Assembly: GCF_014930455.1 (NCBI RefSeq)
Contig: NZ_JAAIYO010000001.1
Location: 1,550,001 to 1,614,000 of the forward strand
Reading direction: 5' to 3'
Origin: Corallococcus soli
GTDB lineage: Bacteria > Myxococcota > Myxococcia > Myxococcales > Myxococcaceae
Length of the DNA stretch: 64,000 bases
Part shown: piece by piece, positions 25,887 through 34,392 of the stretch
Position numbering within the stretch: the first letter of the stretch is position 1
Layout of the letters: each line of letters starts with the position of its first letter
Position numbers and translations under genes: made by a program
The notes under the pieces: model-generated
What the model was told of the DNA's origin: nothing
The model's input: the letters and a program-made list of their open reading frames with translations, nothing else
The model's database searches: none

Positions 25887-27305
25887 ATGCGCGGCGTGTT
25901 GCTGGTGGGGTGCGTGCTGCTGGGCGCGGGCTGTCAGTCCGCCGCGCCCCCGGGCCCCGTGCGTCCCACGAGCCTCGTGGGGCAGACGCTGCCCCTGCTG
26001 TCCTCACCCGCGCTGCGGCTCACCGTCGCGGGGAGGCTCGCGGGCCGTGCCGTGCCGGTGGTGCTGGACGTCGCGCGGCCGCTGTCGCTGGTGTCCGCCG
26101 GCTGCTTCGACGGAGCCCCGCCCATCGCCGCCGGCACCGCGCGCGTGCCGGAGTCCTCCGGTGGCCATCGCTCCTGGCCCGAGGTGCAGGCCCCGCCGCT
26201 GACGGTGGGCCCGGTGGCGCCACCCCTGCGCACGGTGCTGCTGTCCGGCGAGCAGGGCTGCTCGGTGACGCTGGGGCAGGACGTGCTGGCCCCGTATGCC
26301 CTCACGGTGGAGCCGCTGCGCCGCGAGGTGACCTTCAGCGCCACGCGCCCCCGGGGAGCCCATGAGGCGGAGCTGCGCGCCTCGGACGCGGTGCGCGAGT
26401 CGCACGTGGTGGAACTCAGCCGCGAGCCGGTGGGGGACTGGCCGCTGCTCGCCGTGCAGGTGACGCAGGGCGCGGCGAGCATCACCGGGCCCTTCGTCCT
26501 GGGCACGCGCGAGCCCTTCTCCCGGCTGGCGGTGGACCCCGCGCTGGCGCAGGGACTCCAGCCCCTGGAGACGGCCGCGGGGCTGCCGCCGCGCACCTTC
26601 GCCGTGGACGCGGTGGAGGTCGCGGAGGGGCTGGGCGTGCGCCCCCTGGTCATGGAGGCCGCCGGGCGCTGGCCCTCCCAGAGCAGCCTGGGCCGCCTGG
26701 GCCCGGACGTGTGGGGCCGCTTCACCGCCACCGTGGACGCGCAGGGAGGCGCGCTGGTGCTGCGAAGGCCGCGCGTGCGCACGCCCGAAGGCGGTGGCCG
26801 TCAGCAGTGCGCGGGCGAGGGCGGGACCTTCAGCGAGGAGGCCTGCTACGGCGTCTTCGTCCGCCTGGAACCGGACGGCGCCGTGGCGCTCTCCGGCGCG
26901 GTGTACCGGGACGTGCCGGAGGGCGTCCGCCTGTACGTGGAGCCTCGGGGCGCGGACGGCCAGCGCCTGGAGACGGGGTGTCAGGTGGGCCTGAGCTTCC
27001 CCACCACCCTGCGGGGCGCCAACACGCAGCACCGGCTGCCGTGGGTGTCGCTCGCGCAGAGCCTGCCCGCGTGTCACGCCGCGCTCCAGGGCGCGCGGAG
27101 CTACGCCGTGTCCCTGGTGGAGGAGGGCCGTCAGCCCGAGTGCCCCACGACCTGTGCCTTCGTCACGGAGACCGCGTCGCGGCGCACGGTGTGCGAGTGC
27201 CAGCCGACGCCGCTGGGCGAAGGGGTGGCGGTGCCCACCAGGGGTTCGGGCCCGCAGCCGCCTCCCGTCGAGGAGCGCGAGCTGGAGCCCGAGGATCCGA
27301 AGTAG
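25887..27305 (+). CDS. predicted lipoprotein with degenerate retropepsin-like domain
   Basis: A 472-residue protein with signal MRGVLLVGCVLLGAGC (lipobox LGAGC, Cys16). Residues ~40-160 look like a degenerate aspartyl-protease (retropepsin) half: VPVVLDVARPLSLVS stands where a VPVVLDTGAS..LVS catalytic motif would be. A later LGQDVLAPYALTVEPLRREVTF fits the flap-to-C-terminal strand pattern. The DTG triad is changed to DVA, so protease activity is doubtful. The C-terminal ~170 residues carry about eight Cys and end in an acidic/Pro tail (PPPVEERELEPEDPK). It follows lolA by 15 bp. Part of its 3' end is repeated just downstream. Confidence 0.75.
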   Translation: MRGVLLVGCVLLGAGCQSAAPPGPVRPTSLVGQTLPLLSSPALRLTVAGRLAGRAVPVVLDVARPLSLVSAGCFDGAPPIAAGTARVPESSGGHRSWPEVQAPPLTVGPVAPPLRTVLLSGEQGCSVTLGQDVLAPYALTVEPLRREVTFSATRPRGAHEAELRASDAVRESHVVELSREPVGDWPLLAVQVTQGAASITGPFVLGTREPFSRLAVDPALAQGLQPLETAAGLPPRTFAVDAVEVAEGLGVRPLVMEAAGRWPSQSSLGRLGPDVWGRFTATVDAQGGALVLRRPRVRTPEGGGRQQCAGEGGTFSEEACYGVFVRLEPDGAVALSGAVYRDVPEGVRLYVEPRGADGQRLETGCQVGLSFPTTLRGANTQHRLPWVSLAQSLPACHAALQGARSYAVSLVEEGRQPECPTTCAFVTETASRRTVCECQPTPLGEGVAVPTRGSGPQPPPVEERELEPEDPK

Positions 27306-27378
27306 CTCCGGGCCGCCCCGACAAATGCTTCGGGCTCGCAGCCCGCCTCCCGTCGAGGAGTGCGCGCTGGAGCCCGAG
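27245..27378 (+). repeat. direct duplication of the 3' end of the lipoprotein gene
   Basis: Copy 1 (27245-27293, inside the gene, encoding GPQPPPVEERELEPE) and copy 2 (27329-27378, after the stop) agree at all but about three positions, including an uninterrupted GCCTCCCGTCGAGGAG. Copy 2 has one extra C, so it is out of frame. An inverted repeat CCCCGAC (27316-27322) / GTCGGGG (27395-27401) flanks copy 2 and could fold as a terminator between the convergent lipoprotein gene and rimO. Confidence 0.75.
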
Positions 27379-27406
27379 CAACCACCTGGACGCTGTCGGG
27401 GAGGAA

Positions 27407-28834
27407 CTACTCCGGCCGCGGCTCCGCCGGGCGCTTCAGCGCCTTCATGGGCACGGGTGCGGGCAGGGCCTCGCGCGGGGTGTGCGTGCGCTGCTTCGGA
27501 TCCGGACGCTCCACCACGCGGGCGATGAGGTCGTAGTCGTGCGCTTCCGTCACCTCCACGGTGACGAACTCGCCCGGGTACGCCAGGCCGTCGTTGATGT
27601 AGACCTGCCCGTCGATTTCGGGCGCCTGGCCCTCGTGGCGGCCCACCAGCAGGTGCTCGGACTCCTCACTGGGGCCCTCCACCAGCACGGTGAGCTTCTG
27701 GCCCACGAGCTTCTTGTTCTGCTCGCGGTTGATGCGCTTCTGGATGGCCATCACCTCGCGCCAGCGACGCTCGATGGTCTTCGCCGGGACCTTGTTCGGC
27801 AGGTCGAACGCGGAGGTGCCCTCCTCGTCGGAGTACTGGAAGACGCCCAGGCGCTGGAAGCGCTGCTCCTTCACGAACTCCTTCAAGAGCTCGAAGTCCT
27901 CCTCCGTCTCACCCGGCAGGCCGACGATGAGCGAGGTGCGCATCACCAGGTTGGGCACGCGCTCGCGCAGCTTGGTGAGCAGCTCCTTGAGGAACTTGGA
28001 GTTGCGGCCGCGCTTCATGGACAGCAGCAGCTTGTCGCTGGCGTGCTGCACCGGCATGTCCAGGTACTTGGCGATCTTCGGCTCGGACGCGATGACGTCG
28101 ATGAGCTCGTCCGGGAACACGCGCGGGTAGGCGTAGTGCAGGCGGATCCACTTCACGTCCACCTTCACCAGCTCCTTGAGCAGCTCGTGGAGCTTCGGCT
28201 TGCCGGGCAGGTCATGGCCGTACGCCGTCAGGTCCTGCGCGACGAGGTTCAGCTCCTGCACGCCGCTGTCGGCCAGGTTGCGCGCCTCGGCCATGATGTC
28301 TTCCACCGTGCGCGAGCGCTGGCCGCCGCGCAGCGTGGGGATGATGCAGAAGGCGCAGGCGTTGTCGCAGCCCTCCGAAATCTTCAGATACGCCGTGTAC
28401 TTCGGCATCGAGTTGATGCGCGGCGTCTGGGCGTTGTGGATGTAGTCCGGATCCGGGATGACCTGACGCGGCGAGGCCTCGGCGGCCAGCAGGTCGCCAA
28501 TCTGCGCGTAGGCGCTGGTGCCCAGGAAGTGGTCGACCTCCGGCATCTCCTGCGACAGGTCCTGCCCGTAGCGCTGGGACAGACAGCCCGTGACGACGAG
28601 CGTCTTGCACGCGCCCGTCTTCTTGAGCTCCGCCATCTCCAGGATGGAGTCCACCGACTCCTGCTTCGCCGGGCCAATGAAGGCGCACGTGTTGACGACG
28701 ATGACCTGGGCCGCCGCGGGGTCCTGCACGAGCGAATAGCCGCGCGTGCGCAGCGTGCCCAGCATCACCTCGGAGTCCACCCGGTTCTTCGGGCAGCCGA
28801 GGGTCATCATGTACAGGCTCTTGGTTTCTTCCAC
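27407..28834 (-). CDS. rimO: ribosomal protein S12 methylthiotransferase RimO
   Basis: A 475-residue radical SAM enzyme that methylthiolates Asp89 of S12. The N-terminal MTTase domain has the three cluster cysteines ([29 protein letters not shown]). The radical SAM CxxxCxxC is in [14 protein letters not shown], with TLRGGQRSR after it. [10 protein letters not shown] and the TRAM domain ([19 protein letters not shown]) favour RimO over MiaB. A ~35-residue Pro-rich C-terminal tail is extra. It is the last gene of a four-gene minus-strand operon, 5 bp after the CBM9-like gene. Confidence 0.95.
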   Translation of the reverse strand: MEETKSLYMMTLGCPKNRVDSEVMLGTLRTRGYSLVQDPAAAQVIVVNTCAFIGPAKQESVDSILEMAELKKTGACKTLVVTGCLSQRYGQDLSQEMPEVDHFLGTSAYAQIGDLLAAEASPRQVIPDPDYIHNAQTPRINSMPKYTAYLKISEGCDNACAFCIIPTLRGGQRSRTVEDIMAEARNLADSGVQELNLVAQDLTAYGHDLPGKPKLHELLKELVKVDVKWIRLHYAYPRVFPDELIDVIASEPKIAKYLDMPVQHASDKLLLSMKRGRNSKFLKELLTKLRERVPNLVMRTSLIVGLPGETEEDFELLKEFVKEQRFQRLGVFQYSDEEGTSAFDLPNKVPAKTIERRWREVMAIQKRINREQNKKLVGQKLTVLVEGPSEESEHLLVGRHEGQAPEIDGQVYINDGLAYPGEFVTVEVTEAHDYDLIARVVERPDPKQRTHTPREALPAPVPMKALKRPAEPRPE

Positions 28835-28839
28835 TGCGT

Positions 28840-29955
28840 CTACCGCTTTCCGATTTCCGTCCGCTCGAAGTGGTCCGCACTCCAGGCGAAGTTGACGATG
28901 GCGCCGTTCGAGTAACCGATGGTCAGCGCTCCCTCTTCATCCAGCTCGATGGAACTGGCGCGACCCAGCGCACAGGTGGCGGCCGGCCACTCGAGCACCT
29001 GCTGCGCCGTCTTCCCCGACACCACGTAGAGCCCCATCCGAAGCTCGTCGTCGGAGTCGCATTGACCCTCGACGGCATAGGGATTCTTCCCGGTGAGCAC
29101 CGTAACGACCGGTCGTCCGTCCGGCAGGCTCAACGCCTCCGGCACGTTGACGCCCATCTTCGACGCGTCCACCGCGTTGGGCGCCACCAGCGCGCGCAGG
29201 GACGCGGGCGTGAGCGCCGCCTCCCCCTGGGCCCACTCCGGGTAGGGCAGGATGCCCCAGCCGAGCCAGCCCGTGGGCGCCGCCTCCAGGGCGGTGACGG
29301 ACGCGGGGGGCTTGAGCTTGAGGTTCTTGCGCGCCTCGTCCGGCAGGCGCAGCGCTTCGCCCACCATGGTGGTGCCGCCCGTGCAGTTGGACACCGGCAC
29401 CGTCTTCGCGCCCACCTGGTCCTGGTCCTCGTAGGTGACGCACAGGTCCATGACGAGCGGCTCCACCGCGGGGAAGCGGGGCAGGGCGCGCACCGGCACC
29501 AGCGCCACCACGGAGAGCGTGTCGCCCTGGCGGTGCACGGCGGCGTTCACCAGCCCCTGCGCGAACCGCGGCGTGCCGCTCTCGGGCGCGGACGTGCGCT
29601 GGCCGTCGAAGGCGAAGCGGTAGGTGTAGCCGGAGGCGGTGGGGCCCGCGTCCGGGAAGGACAGGGTGAGGGTGATGAGGTCGCCGGCGAGCAGCTGGTT
29701 GTCCGTGGCCTCCACGCCGACGAAGAGCGTGTCCTTGCGCCAGCCCACCCGGGCGGAGAAGTTCGCCGTGGCGCCCTCGACGGTCAGCGGCTTGAGCACC
29801 AGCGGCGAGCCGAAGTCCTTGAGCCCCTTCTCCGGACGCGGCGCCTTCTTGAGCACGGGCACCGGACGGCTGGGACGCGCGGCTTCCTGCGCGAACGACG
29901 GGGTGGCGGTGGCCAGCAGCAGGAGCGTCAGCGGAGCCAGGGGGGCGGCGTGCAT
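28840..29955 (-). CDS. exported protein with CBM9/DOMON-like domain
   Basis: A 371-residue protein with a signal peptide ([23 protein letters not shown]). After a Pro-rich spacer, residues ~45-190 resemble a CBM9-like beta sandwich ([54 protein letters not shown]), a fold also seen in DOMON proteins. The C-terminal part (~200-371) has more beta structure and paired Cys, with no recognised family. No catalytic residues are evident. It lies between yajQ (11 bp) and rimO (5 bp) and is likely co-transcribed with them; its role there is unclear. Confidence 0.75.
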   Translation of the reverse strand: MHAAPLAPLTLLLLATATPSFAQEAARPSRPVPVLKKAPRPEKGLKDFGSPLVLKPLTVEGATANFSARVGWRKDTLFVGVEATDNQLLAGDLITLTLSFPDAGPTASGYTYRFAFDGQRTSAPESGTPRFAQGLVNAAVHRQGDTLSVVALVPVRALPRFPAVEPLVMDLCVTYEDQDQVGAKTVPVSNCTGGTTMVGEALRLPDEARKNLKLKPPASVTALEAAPTGWLGWGILPYPEWAQGEAALTPASLRALVAPNAVDASKMGVNVPEALSLPDGRPVVTVLTGKNPYAVEGQCDSDDELRMGLYVVSGKTAQQVLEWPAATCALGRASSIELDEEGALTIGYSNGAIVNFAWSADHFERTEIGKR

Positions 29956-29966
29956 GGCGGGGGCAC

Positions 29967-30464
29967 TCAGTCGCGGAAGTTGGTGAACTGCATGTCCAGG
30001 CTCAGCCGGTCCTGCTCCTGGCGGAACAGCGCCATGGCGGCCTGCAGGTCGTCGCGGTTCTTGCCCGTCACGCGCAGCTGGTCCGCCTGGATGGAGCCCT
30101 GCACCTTGATCTTCGAGTCCTTGAGCACCTTGATGAGCTCCTTGGACTTCTCCACCGGGATGCCCTGCTGCAGCTTGATGGGCTGCTTGACGTTCGCGAG
30201 GCCCGTCTTCTCGATGTCGCCGAACTCCAGCACCCGCAGGCTGATGCCGCGCTTGGCCAGCTTCACCAGCAGCACCTCCTTGGCGGCCTGGACCTTGTCC
30301 TCGCTGTTGGCCTTCACCGTGACGGAGGTGTGGTCCGGGGCGACGACGATGTCGGCGTTGACGCCCTGGAAGTCATAGCGCGTGCTGAGCTCCTTCTTGG
30401 TCTGATTGACCGCGTTGTCGAGCTCAGCCAGATCGATTTTCGAGACGACGTCGAAAGAGGGCAT
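29967..30464 (-). CDS. yajQ: YajQ-family nucleotide-binding protein
   Basis: A 165-residue protein that starts MPSFDVVSKIDLAELDNAVNQ and contains KELSTRYDFQGV, RGISLRVLEFGD and VKVQGSIQADQLRVTGKNRDDLQ, all diagnostic of YajQ. Some homologues bind cyclic di-GMP and others nucleic acid. The target here is unknown. It is the second gene of the rnj-yajQ-CBM9-rimO operon, 25 bp after rnj. Confidence 0.95.
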   Translation of the reverse strand: MPSFDVVSKIDLAELDNAVNQTKKELSTRYDFQGVNADIVVAPDHTSVTVKANSEDKVQAAKEVLLVKLAKRGISLRVLEFGDIEKTGLANVKQPIKLQQGIPVEKSKELIKVLKDSKIKVQGSIQADQLRVTGKNRDDLQAAMALFRQEQDRLSLDMQFTNFRD

Positions 30465-30489
30465 GGGGGGTGGGCCGCCCTTACCATAC

Positions 30490-32130
30490 CTACACCCGGA
30501 CGACCAAGGGCACCACCAGGGTGCGCCGGGAGGTGTGCTGCTTGAAGGCCCGCTTCACCGCCCGGACCAGCTCCTCGCGCGCCAGGGCGTCGTCGCCGCG
30601 GAGCTGTGGGTTCAGCTCCTCGAAGTAGGCCTTCGCCTCCACGGCCACCCGGGACAGCATCCCCTGCTCGTCGGGGGAGAGCCCCTGGCCGGACAGCTGG
30701 GGGCCCGCCACCAGGGCCTGGGTGTCGCGCCGGAGCACCACCACTGCGGCCACCAGCCCCGTCTCCGCCAGTCGGTTGCGCTCCGCCAGCGTCTCCGGCG
30801 TCAGCACCCCGCTGCCGGAGCGCTCCCGGAGGATGCGCCCGGACGGCACGCTGCCGGAGAAGCGGCCCCGCCCTTCCTCGAACGTCACCACGTCGCCGTC
30901 GTGCGCCAGGAGCAGCCCCTCGGGGGCCATGCCGGACTCGCGCGCGGTGGTCAGGTGTCGGTGCAGGTGCCGGATTTCCCCATGTACCGGGACGAAGTGG
31001 CGCGGCTTCACGATGTCCAGCACGCGGCGCTGCTGGGGGCGGCTGGCGTGCCCGGAGACGTGCACGCCGGGCTCCACCTGGGCGTAGACGATGCGGGCGC
31101 CGCGCCAGTGGAGCTGGTCGAGCAGCGCGCCCACGGAGCGCTCGTTGCCCGGGATGGGCCGCGCGCTGACGATGACCAGGTCGCCGGGCTCCAGCCGCAC
31201 GGGGCCGTCGCCGTGGGCCAGCTGGGTGAGGCCCGCGCGGGGCTCGCCCTGGGCGCCGGTGGTGAGCACCGCCACCCGGTGGGGCGCGAGCTTCGGCACG
31301 GAGTCCAGGTGCACGAAGAGCGAGTCGGGGACCTGGAGGTAGCCCATCTCCCGTGCCAGCTCCACGTTGCGCACCATGCTGCGGCCCTGGAGCGCGACCA
31401 GCCGGCCGGTGCGCTCGCAGAGCTCCAGCAGGTGCCGCACGCGGTGGAGGTTGGAGGAGAACTGCGCGACGACGATGCGGCCCTTCGTCTCGTGGAAGAG
31501 GCGCTCGAAGGTGGTCTGCACCACGCGCTCGCTGCCCGTCTCGTCGGGGAGCTCCGAGTTGGTGGAGTCCGACAGCAGGCACAGCACGCCCTCTTCGCCA
31601 GCCTCACCCCAGCGCTCCAGGTCCGTCTTCAGCCCGTCGATGGGATCCGGATCCAGCTTGAAGTCGCCGGTGTGGATGATGGTGCCTTCGGGCGTGCGGA
31701 CGATGTAGCCCACCGCGTCCGGCACGGTGTGCGTGACGCGCGTGGCCTCCACCGTGAAGGCGGTGCCGACCTTGAAGGGCGTGCGCGGTTCGATTTCGCG
31801 CAGGTCCGCCTCCACGCCCAGCTCCTCCAGCCGGTTGCGCGCCAGCGCCAGCGTGAAGCGCGTGCCGTAGACGGGGACCGGCAACTCGTCGAGCAGGTAG
31901 GGGAGCGCGCCAATGTGGTCTTCGTGCCCGTGCGTCAGCACCACGCCCTTGAACTGCGCGGCGTTGCGTTTCAGGTGGGTGAAGTCCGGGACGATGATGT
32001 CGACCCCCGGCATCCCGGCCGAGGGGAACATCAGTCCCGCATCGATGAGCAGCAGCTCCCCACGACAGGCGAGCACCATGGCGTTGAGGCCGATTTCGCC
32101 GAGGCCGCCCAGAGGTATGACGTGGAGCAT
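30490..32130 (-). CDS. rnj: ribonuclease J
   Basis: A 546-residue metallo-beta-lactamase/beta-CASP RNase with 5' exonuclease and endonuclease activity on RNA. The zinc site is intact: LTHGHEDHIGALPYLL (HxHxDH), with later VTHTVPDAVGY, IIHTGDFKLD and the beta-CASP motif C VSGHASRPQQ. The C-terminal domain is shorter than in B. subtilis RNase J1. The leader gene of an operon whose other members touch translation (rimO) or nucleotide binding (yajQ); divergent from the BlaI-type repressor gene. Confidence 0.94.
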   Translation of the reverse strand: MLHVIPLGGLGEIGLNAMVLACRGELLLIDAGLMFPSAGMPGVDIIVPDFTHLKRNAAQFKGVVLTHGHEDHIGALPYLLDELPVPVYGTRFTLALARNRLEELGVEADLREIEPRTPFKVGTAFTVEATRVTHTVPDAVGYIVRTPEGTIIHTGDFKLDPDPIDGLKTDLERWGEAGEEGVLCLLSDSTNSELPDETGSERVVQTTFERLFHETKGRIVVAQFSSNLHRVRHLLELCERTGRLVALQGRSMVRNVELAREMGYLQVPDSLFVHLDSVPKLAPHRVAVLTTGAQGEPRAGLTQLAHGDGPVRLEPGDLVIVSARPIPGNERSVGALLDQLHWRGARIVYAQVEPGVHVSGHASRPQQRRVLDIVKPRHFVPVHGEIRHLHRHLTTARESGMAPEGLLLAHDGDVVTFEEGRGRFSGSVPSGRILRERSGSGVLTPETLAERNRLAETGLVAAVVVLRRDTQALVAGPQLSGQGLSPDEQGMLSRVAVEAKAYFEELNPQLRGDDALAREELVRAVKRAFKQHTSRRTLVVPLVVRV

Positions 32131-32211
32131 GTGCCCGCAGTCTAAGGACTTGCCCCACCGGGCGCGTGGGAATCCGCACCCCCTGGCGTTTCCCCACCAC
32201 CGGCCGCCTGC

Positions 32212-32217
32212 TTGACG
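32212..32217 (+). promoter_or_regulatory. candidate -35 of the blaI/M56 promoter
   Basis: TTGACG just upstream of the first operator palindrome. The matching -10 would fall inside that palindrome (around 32234-32240), which would let the repressor block RNA polymerase. It is the only TTGACN in the divergent gap. Confidence 0.35.
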
Positions 32218-32223
32218 GATTCA

Positions 32224-32239
32224 AACTAAAGGCTTAGTT
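32224..32239 (+). promoter_or_regulatory. operator palindrome 1 for BlaI-type repressor
   Basis: AACTAAAGGCTTAGTT: a 16-bp palindrome with one mismatched pair, sharing its half site AACTAA(G) with operator 2. It lies 62 bp upstream of the repressor ATG. Confidence 0.7.
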
Positions 32240-32246
32240 GCATTGG

Positions 32247-32262
32247 AACTAAGTCCTTAGTT
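32247..32262 (+). promoter_or_regulatory. operator palindrome 2 for BlaI-type repressor
   Basis: AACTAAGTCCTTAGTT: a 16-bp palindrome, perfect apart from its central two bases, 23 bp centre to centre from operator 1. Two dyads of this size and spacing in front of the repressor gene match the arrangement of bla/mec operators. It lies 24 bp before the repressor ATG, so bound protein would block transcription or its start. Confidence 0.75.
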
Positions 32263-32285
32263 CGTCTTGAGGAGAGGTCGCTGGC

Positions 32286-32681
32286 ATGTCCAGGTCGCCG
32301 TCCACCGAGGAGCCCCGGCCGCTGACGCCGGTGGAGCTGGAGCTGATGCAGCTCGTGTGGAAGCTGGGGGAGGTGAGCGTGGCGGACGTGCTCGCGGCGC
32401 TGCCGCCGGAGCGCAAGCTGGCCTACACGTCGGTGTCCACGGTGCTGCGCATCCTGGAGCAGAAGGGCGTGGTGCACAGCCGCAAGGAGGGGCGCGGGCA
32501 CCTGTATTCGGCGCGGCTGTCGCGCGAGGCCTACGAGGCCCAGAGCGTGCGGCACCTGGTGGCGACGGTGTTCGACGGCACCCCTTCTTCGCTGGTGGCG
32601 CGGCTGGTGGAGGCGGTGCCGCTGTCGGCGGAGGAGGTGGAGCAGATCCGCAAGCTGCTGGGACGCAAGGGGGGCAGGTGA
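32286..32681 (+). CDS. BlaI/MecI/CopY-family transcriptional repressor
   Basis: A 131-residue repressor. The N-terminal winged helix (~12-80) has the family pattern LTPVELELMQLVWKLGEVSVADV, LAYTSVSTVLRILEQKGVV (recognition helix) and GRGHLYSARLSREAY. The C-terminal ~50 residues are the dimerisation helices (LVARLVEAVPLSAEEVEQIRKLL). In bla/mec systems the repressor is inactivated by cleavage after a signal from an M56 protease. It overlaps the following M56 gene by 4 bp (ATGA), so the pair is translationally coupled, and two palindromes upstream suggest autoregulation. Confidence 0.93.
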   Translation: MSRSPSTEEPRPLTPVELELMQLVWKLGEVSVADVLAALPPERKLAYTSVSTVLRILEQKGVVHSRKEGRGHLYSARLSREAYEAQSVRHLVATVFDGTPSSLVARLVEAVPLSAEEVEQIRKLLGRKGGR

Positions 32682-34270
32682 TGGGGCCCTTCTCGCGGGA
32701 GTTGCTGGCCGCGTACCTCACGGCGGCGGCGCTGGTGGCGGTGGGCTTCGGGCTGCTGCGGGCCGCGCTGTGGTTGGGGATGGAGCGGAGGTTGAGCGCG
32801 CGGCAGACGCTGCGCGTGGGGCGGGTGACGTGGGGGCTGGCGGTGGTGCTGCCGCTCGCGGCGCTCGCCGTGCGGGACGTGCTGCCGGTGGCGCCGCTCT
32901 TCGCGTTCGAGCGCTCGCTGGCGCGCTCCGTCGCTCCGGTGGAGCCCCGGGTGGCCCGGGCCGCGCCGGGTGCTGTGTCGGAGCCGTCCGCGAAGGGGGG
33001 CGGCGTTCCGGTGGGGATGCTCGCGGTGATGGTGGGCGTGGGCGGCCTCGGGTTCCTGGCGTGGGAGCTGGGGCGAGCGCTGCGCCTGCGTCGGCGGCTC
33101 AAGGCGCTGCCGCTGCTTCGCCGCGTGGGCCGGGTGCGCCTGGTGTTGGGGGAGGCGGACGGGGGCGCGTACTCGGTCTGGTTTCCGGGAGGTGGGGCCT
33201 GGGTGGTGGTGCCCTCCGTCCTCCTGGAGGACGCGGAGGCGCTCCGGCTCACGGTGCGGCACGAACTGCAACACCACCGGCAGCGCGACACGGTGTTTGC
33301 GTACGCGCGGCTCGGCTTCGACAGCGCCTTCTTCTGGAATCCCTTCGCGCGGGCCTTCAGCCAGTGGCTGGCCGAATGTCAGGAGTTCGCCTGCGACGAA
33401 GCGCTCGTCACCGGGCCCCGGGTGCCCGCGGACGCCTATGCGCGGTGCCTGCTCCAGGCGTCATCGCGCGTCCCGGGCGCGCGCCCCCTTCCCGCCGGAG
33501 TCACCGGCATGTCGCACCCCACCGTCAGGAGAATCCGCATGGTGTTCGAACCCCGTCCTCGTCGCTCCGGGCATGCCCTGGGCCTGGTGTTGTCCCTGGC
33601 GTTGGTGATGGCGCCCCTGGCGTTGTGGGCACAGGGCGCGGCGAAGGGGCGCGCGGTGTCGCTCGCGGAGGCCCAGGCGCTCGCGACGGCAGGGCAGAAG
33701 GAGGGGGACCTGCCGGTGGTGGTGGACGCGGCGGTGGTGGAGCAGCTCAACCGGTTCATCACCACGCCGAAGGGGCGCGACTTCATGCGCAAGGCCCTGG
33801 CGAACCTCGCCGTGCACCGCGAGGCGCTGGCGGGCACGCTGCGCTCGCGTTCGCTTCCGGAAGGGTTGCTGGCGGTGGCGATGGTGGAGTCGGCGGTGAG
33901 CAACCTGCCGGAGACGTCCGGGGAGCCGTCGCTGGCGCCGGGGCCGAGGGGCGCGGGCGTGTGGATGTTCATCCCCTCCACGGCGCGCCGCTACGGGCTC
34001 AAGGTGGAGGCCGGGCTCGACGAGCGGCTGGACGTGGCCCGTGAGACGGAGGCCGCCGCGGCCCTCTTCCAGGCGCTGCATGCTCGGTACGGCGACTGGC
34101 GGCTCGCGCTCGCGGCCTACAACCAGGGCGAGGGCGTGGTGGACCGGGTCCTCGCGGAGACGGGCGTGCGCGACGTGAGCGAGCTGACGCGCACGGGCAA
34201 GCTCAACGGCTACACCAGCACCGTGCAGGCCGGGGTGTTGCTCCTGCGCAATCCGCACCTGCTCGACTGA
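32681..34270 (+). CDS. BlaR1-like M56 metalloprotease fused to MltD-type lytic transglycosylase domain
   Basis: A 529-residue protein starting at the ATG that overlaps the repressor's stop. Residues ~6-28, 48-68 and 110-130 are membrane segments. The M56 zinc protease motif is RHELQHHRQRD (His194-Glu195-xx-His198), with the distal ECQEFACDEA segment at 232-241. A fourth membrane helix (~299-318) is followed by a periplasmic part. In BlaR1/MecR1 this part is a beta-lactam sensor. Here residues ~390-490 are instead an SLT/MltD-type domain: LPEGLLAVAMVESAVSNLP with catalytic Glu403, GAGVWMFIPSTARRYGL, and LALAAYNQGEGVVDRV. The motifs are well kept, so it may cleave or sense peptidoglycan strands. 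Linked to the BlaI-type repressor, it probably signals cell-wall damage. Confidence 0.9.
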   Translation: MGPFSRELLAAYLTAAALVAVGFGLLRAALWLGMERRLSARQTLRVGRVTWGLAVVLPLAALAVRDVLPVAPLFAFERSLARSVAPVEPRVARAAPGAVSEPSAKGGGVPVGMLAVMVGVGGLGFLAWELGRALRLRRRLKALPLLRRVGRVRLVLGEADGGAYSVWFPGGGAWVVVPSVLLEDAEALRLTVRHELQHHRQRDTVFAYARLGFDSAFFWNPFARAFSQWLAECQEFACDEALVTGPRVPADAYARCLLQASSRVPGARPLPAGVTGMSHPTVRRIRMVFEPRPRRSGHALGLVLSLALVMAPLALWAQGAAKGRAVSLAEAQALATAGQKEGDLPVVVDAAVVEQLNRFITTPKGRDFMRKALANLAVHREALAGTLRSRSLPEGLLAVAMVESAVSNLPETSGEPSLAPGPRGAGVWMFIPSTARRYGLKVEAGLDERLDVARETEAAAALFQALHARYGDWRLALAAYNQGEGVVDRVLAETGVRDVSELTRTGKLNGYTSTVQAGVLLLRNPHLLD

Positions 34271-34392
34271 CGTCCCTGCTCGGGTGCCCGGGGAATGTCC
34301 CCGGGGCGCCCGTGCTCGGATGCGCGCCGGCGGCTTTCGCGCGAGGATGCCTCTCACTGCCAGGCAGGCCAGCGCAGGGGTTGGGGAGAGCC

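Noticed and set aside
32267-32680. Continuous frame joining the M56 gene to sequence over the BlaI-type gene.
   Set aside because: The BlaI-type repressor is the real gene in that stretch, and the ATGA overlap at 32679-32682 gives a normal start for the M56 protein.
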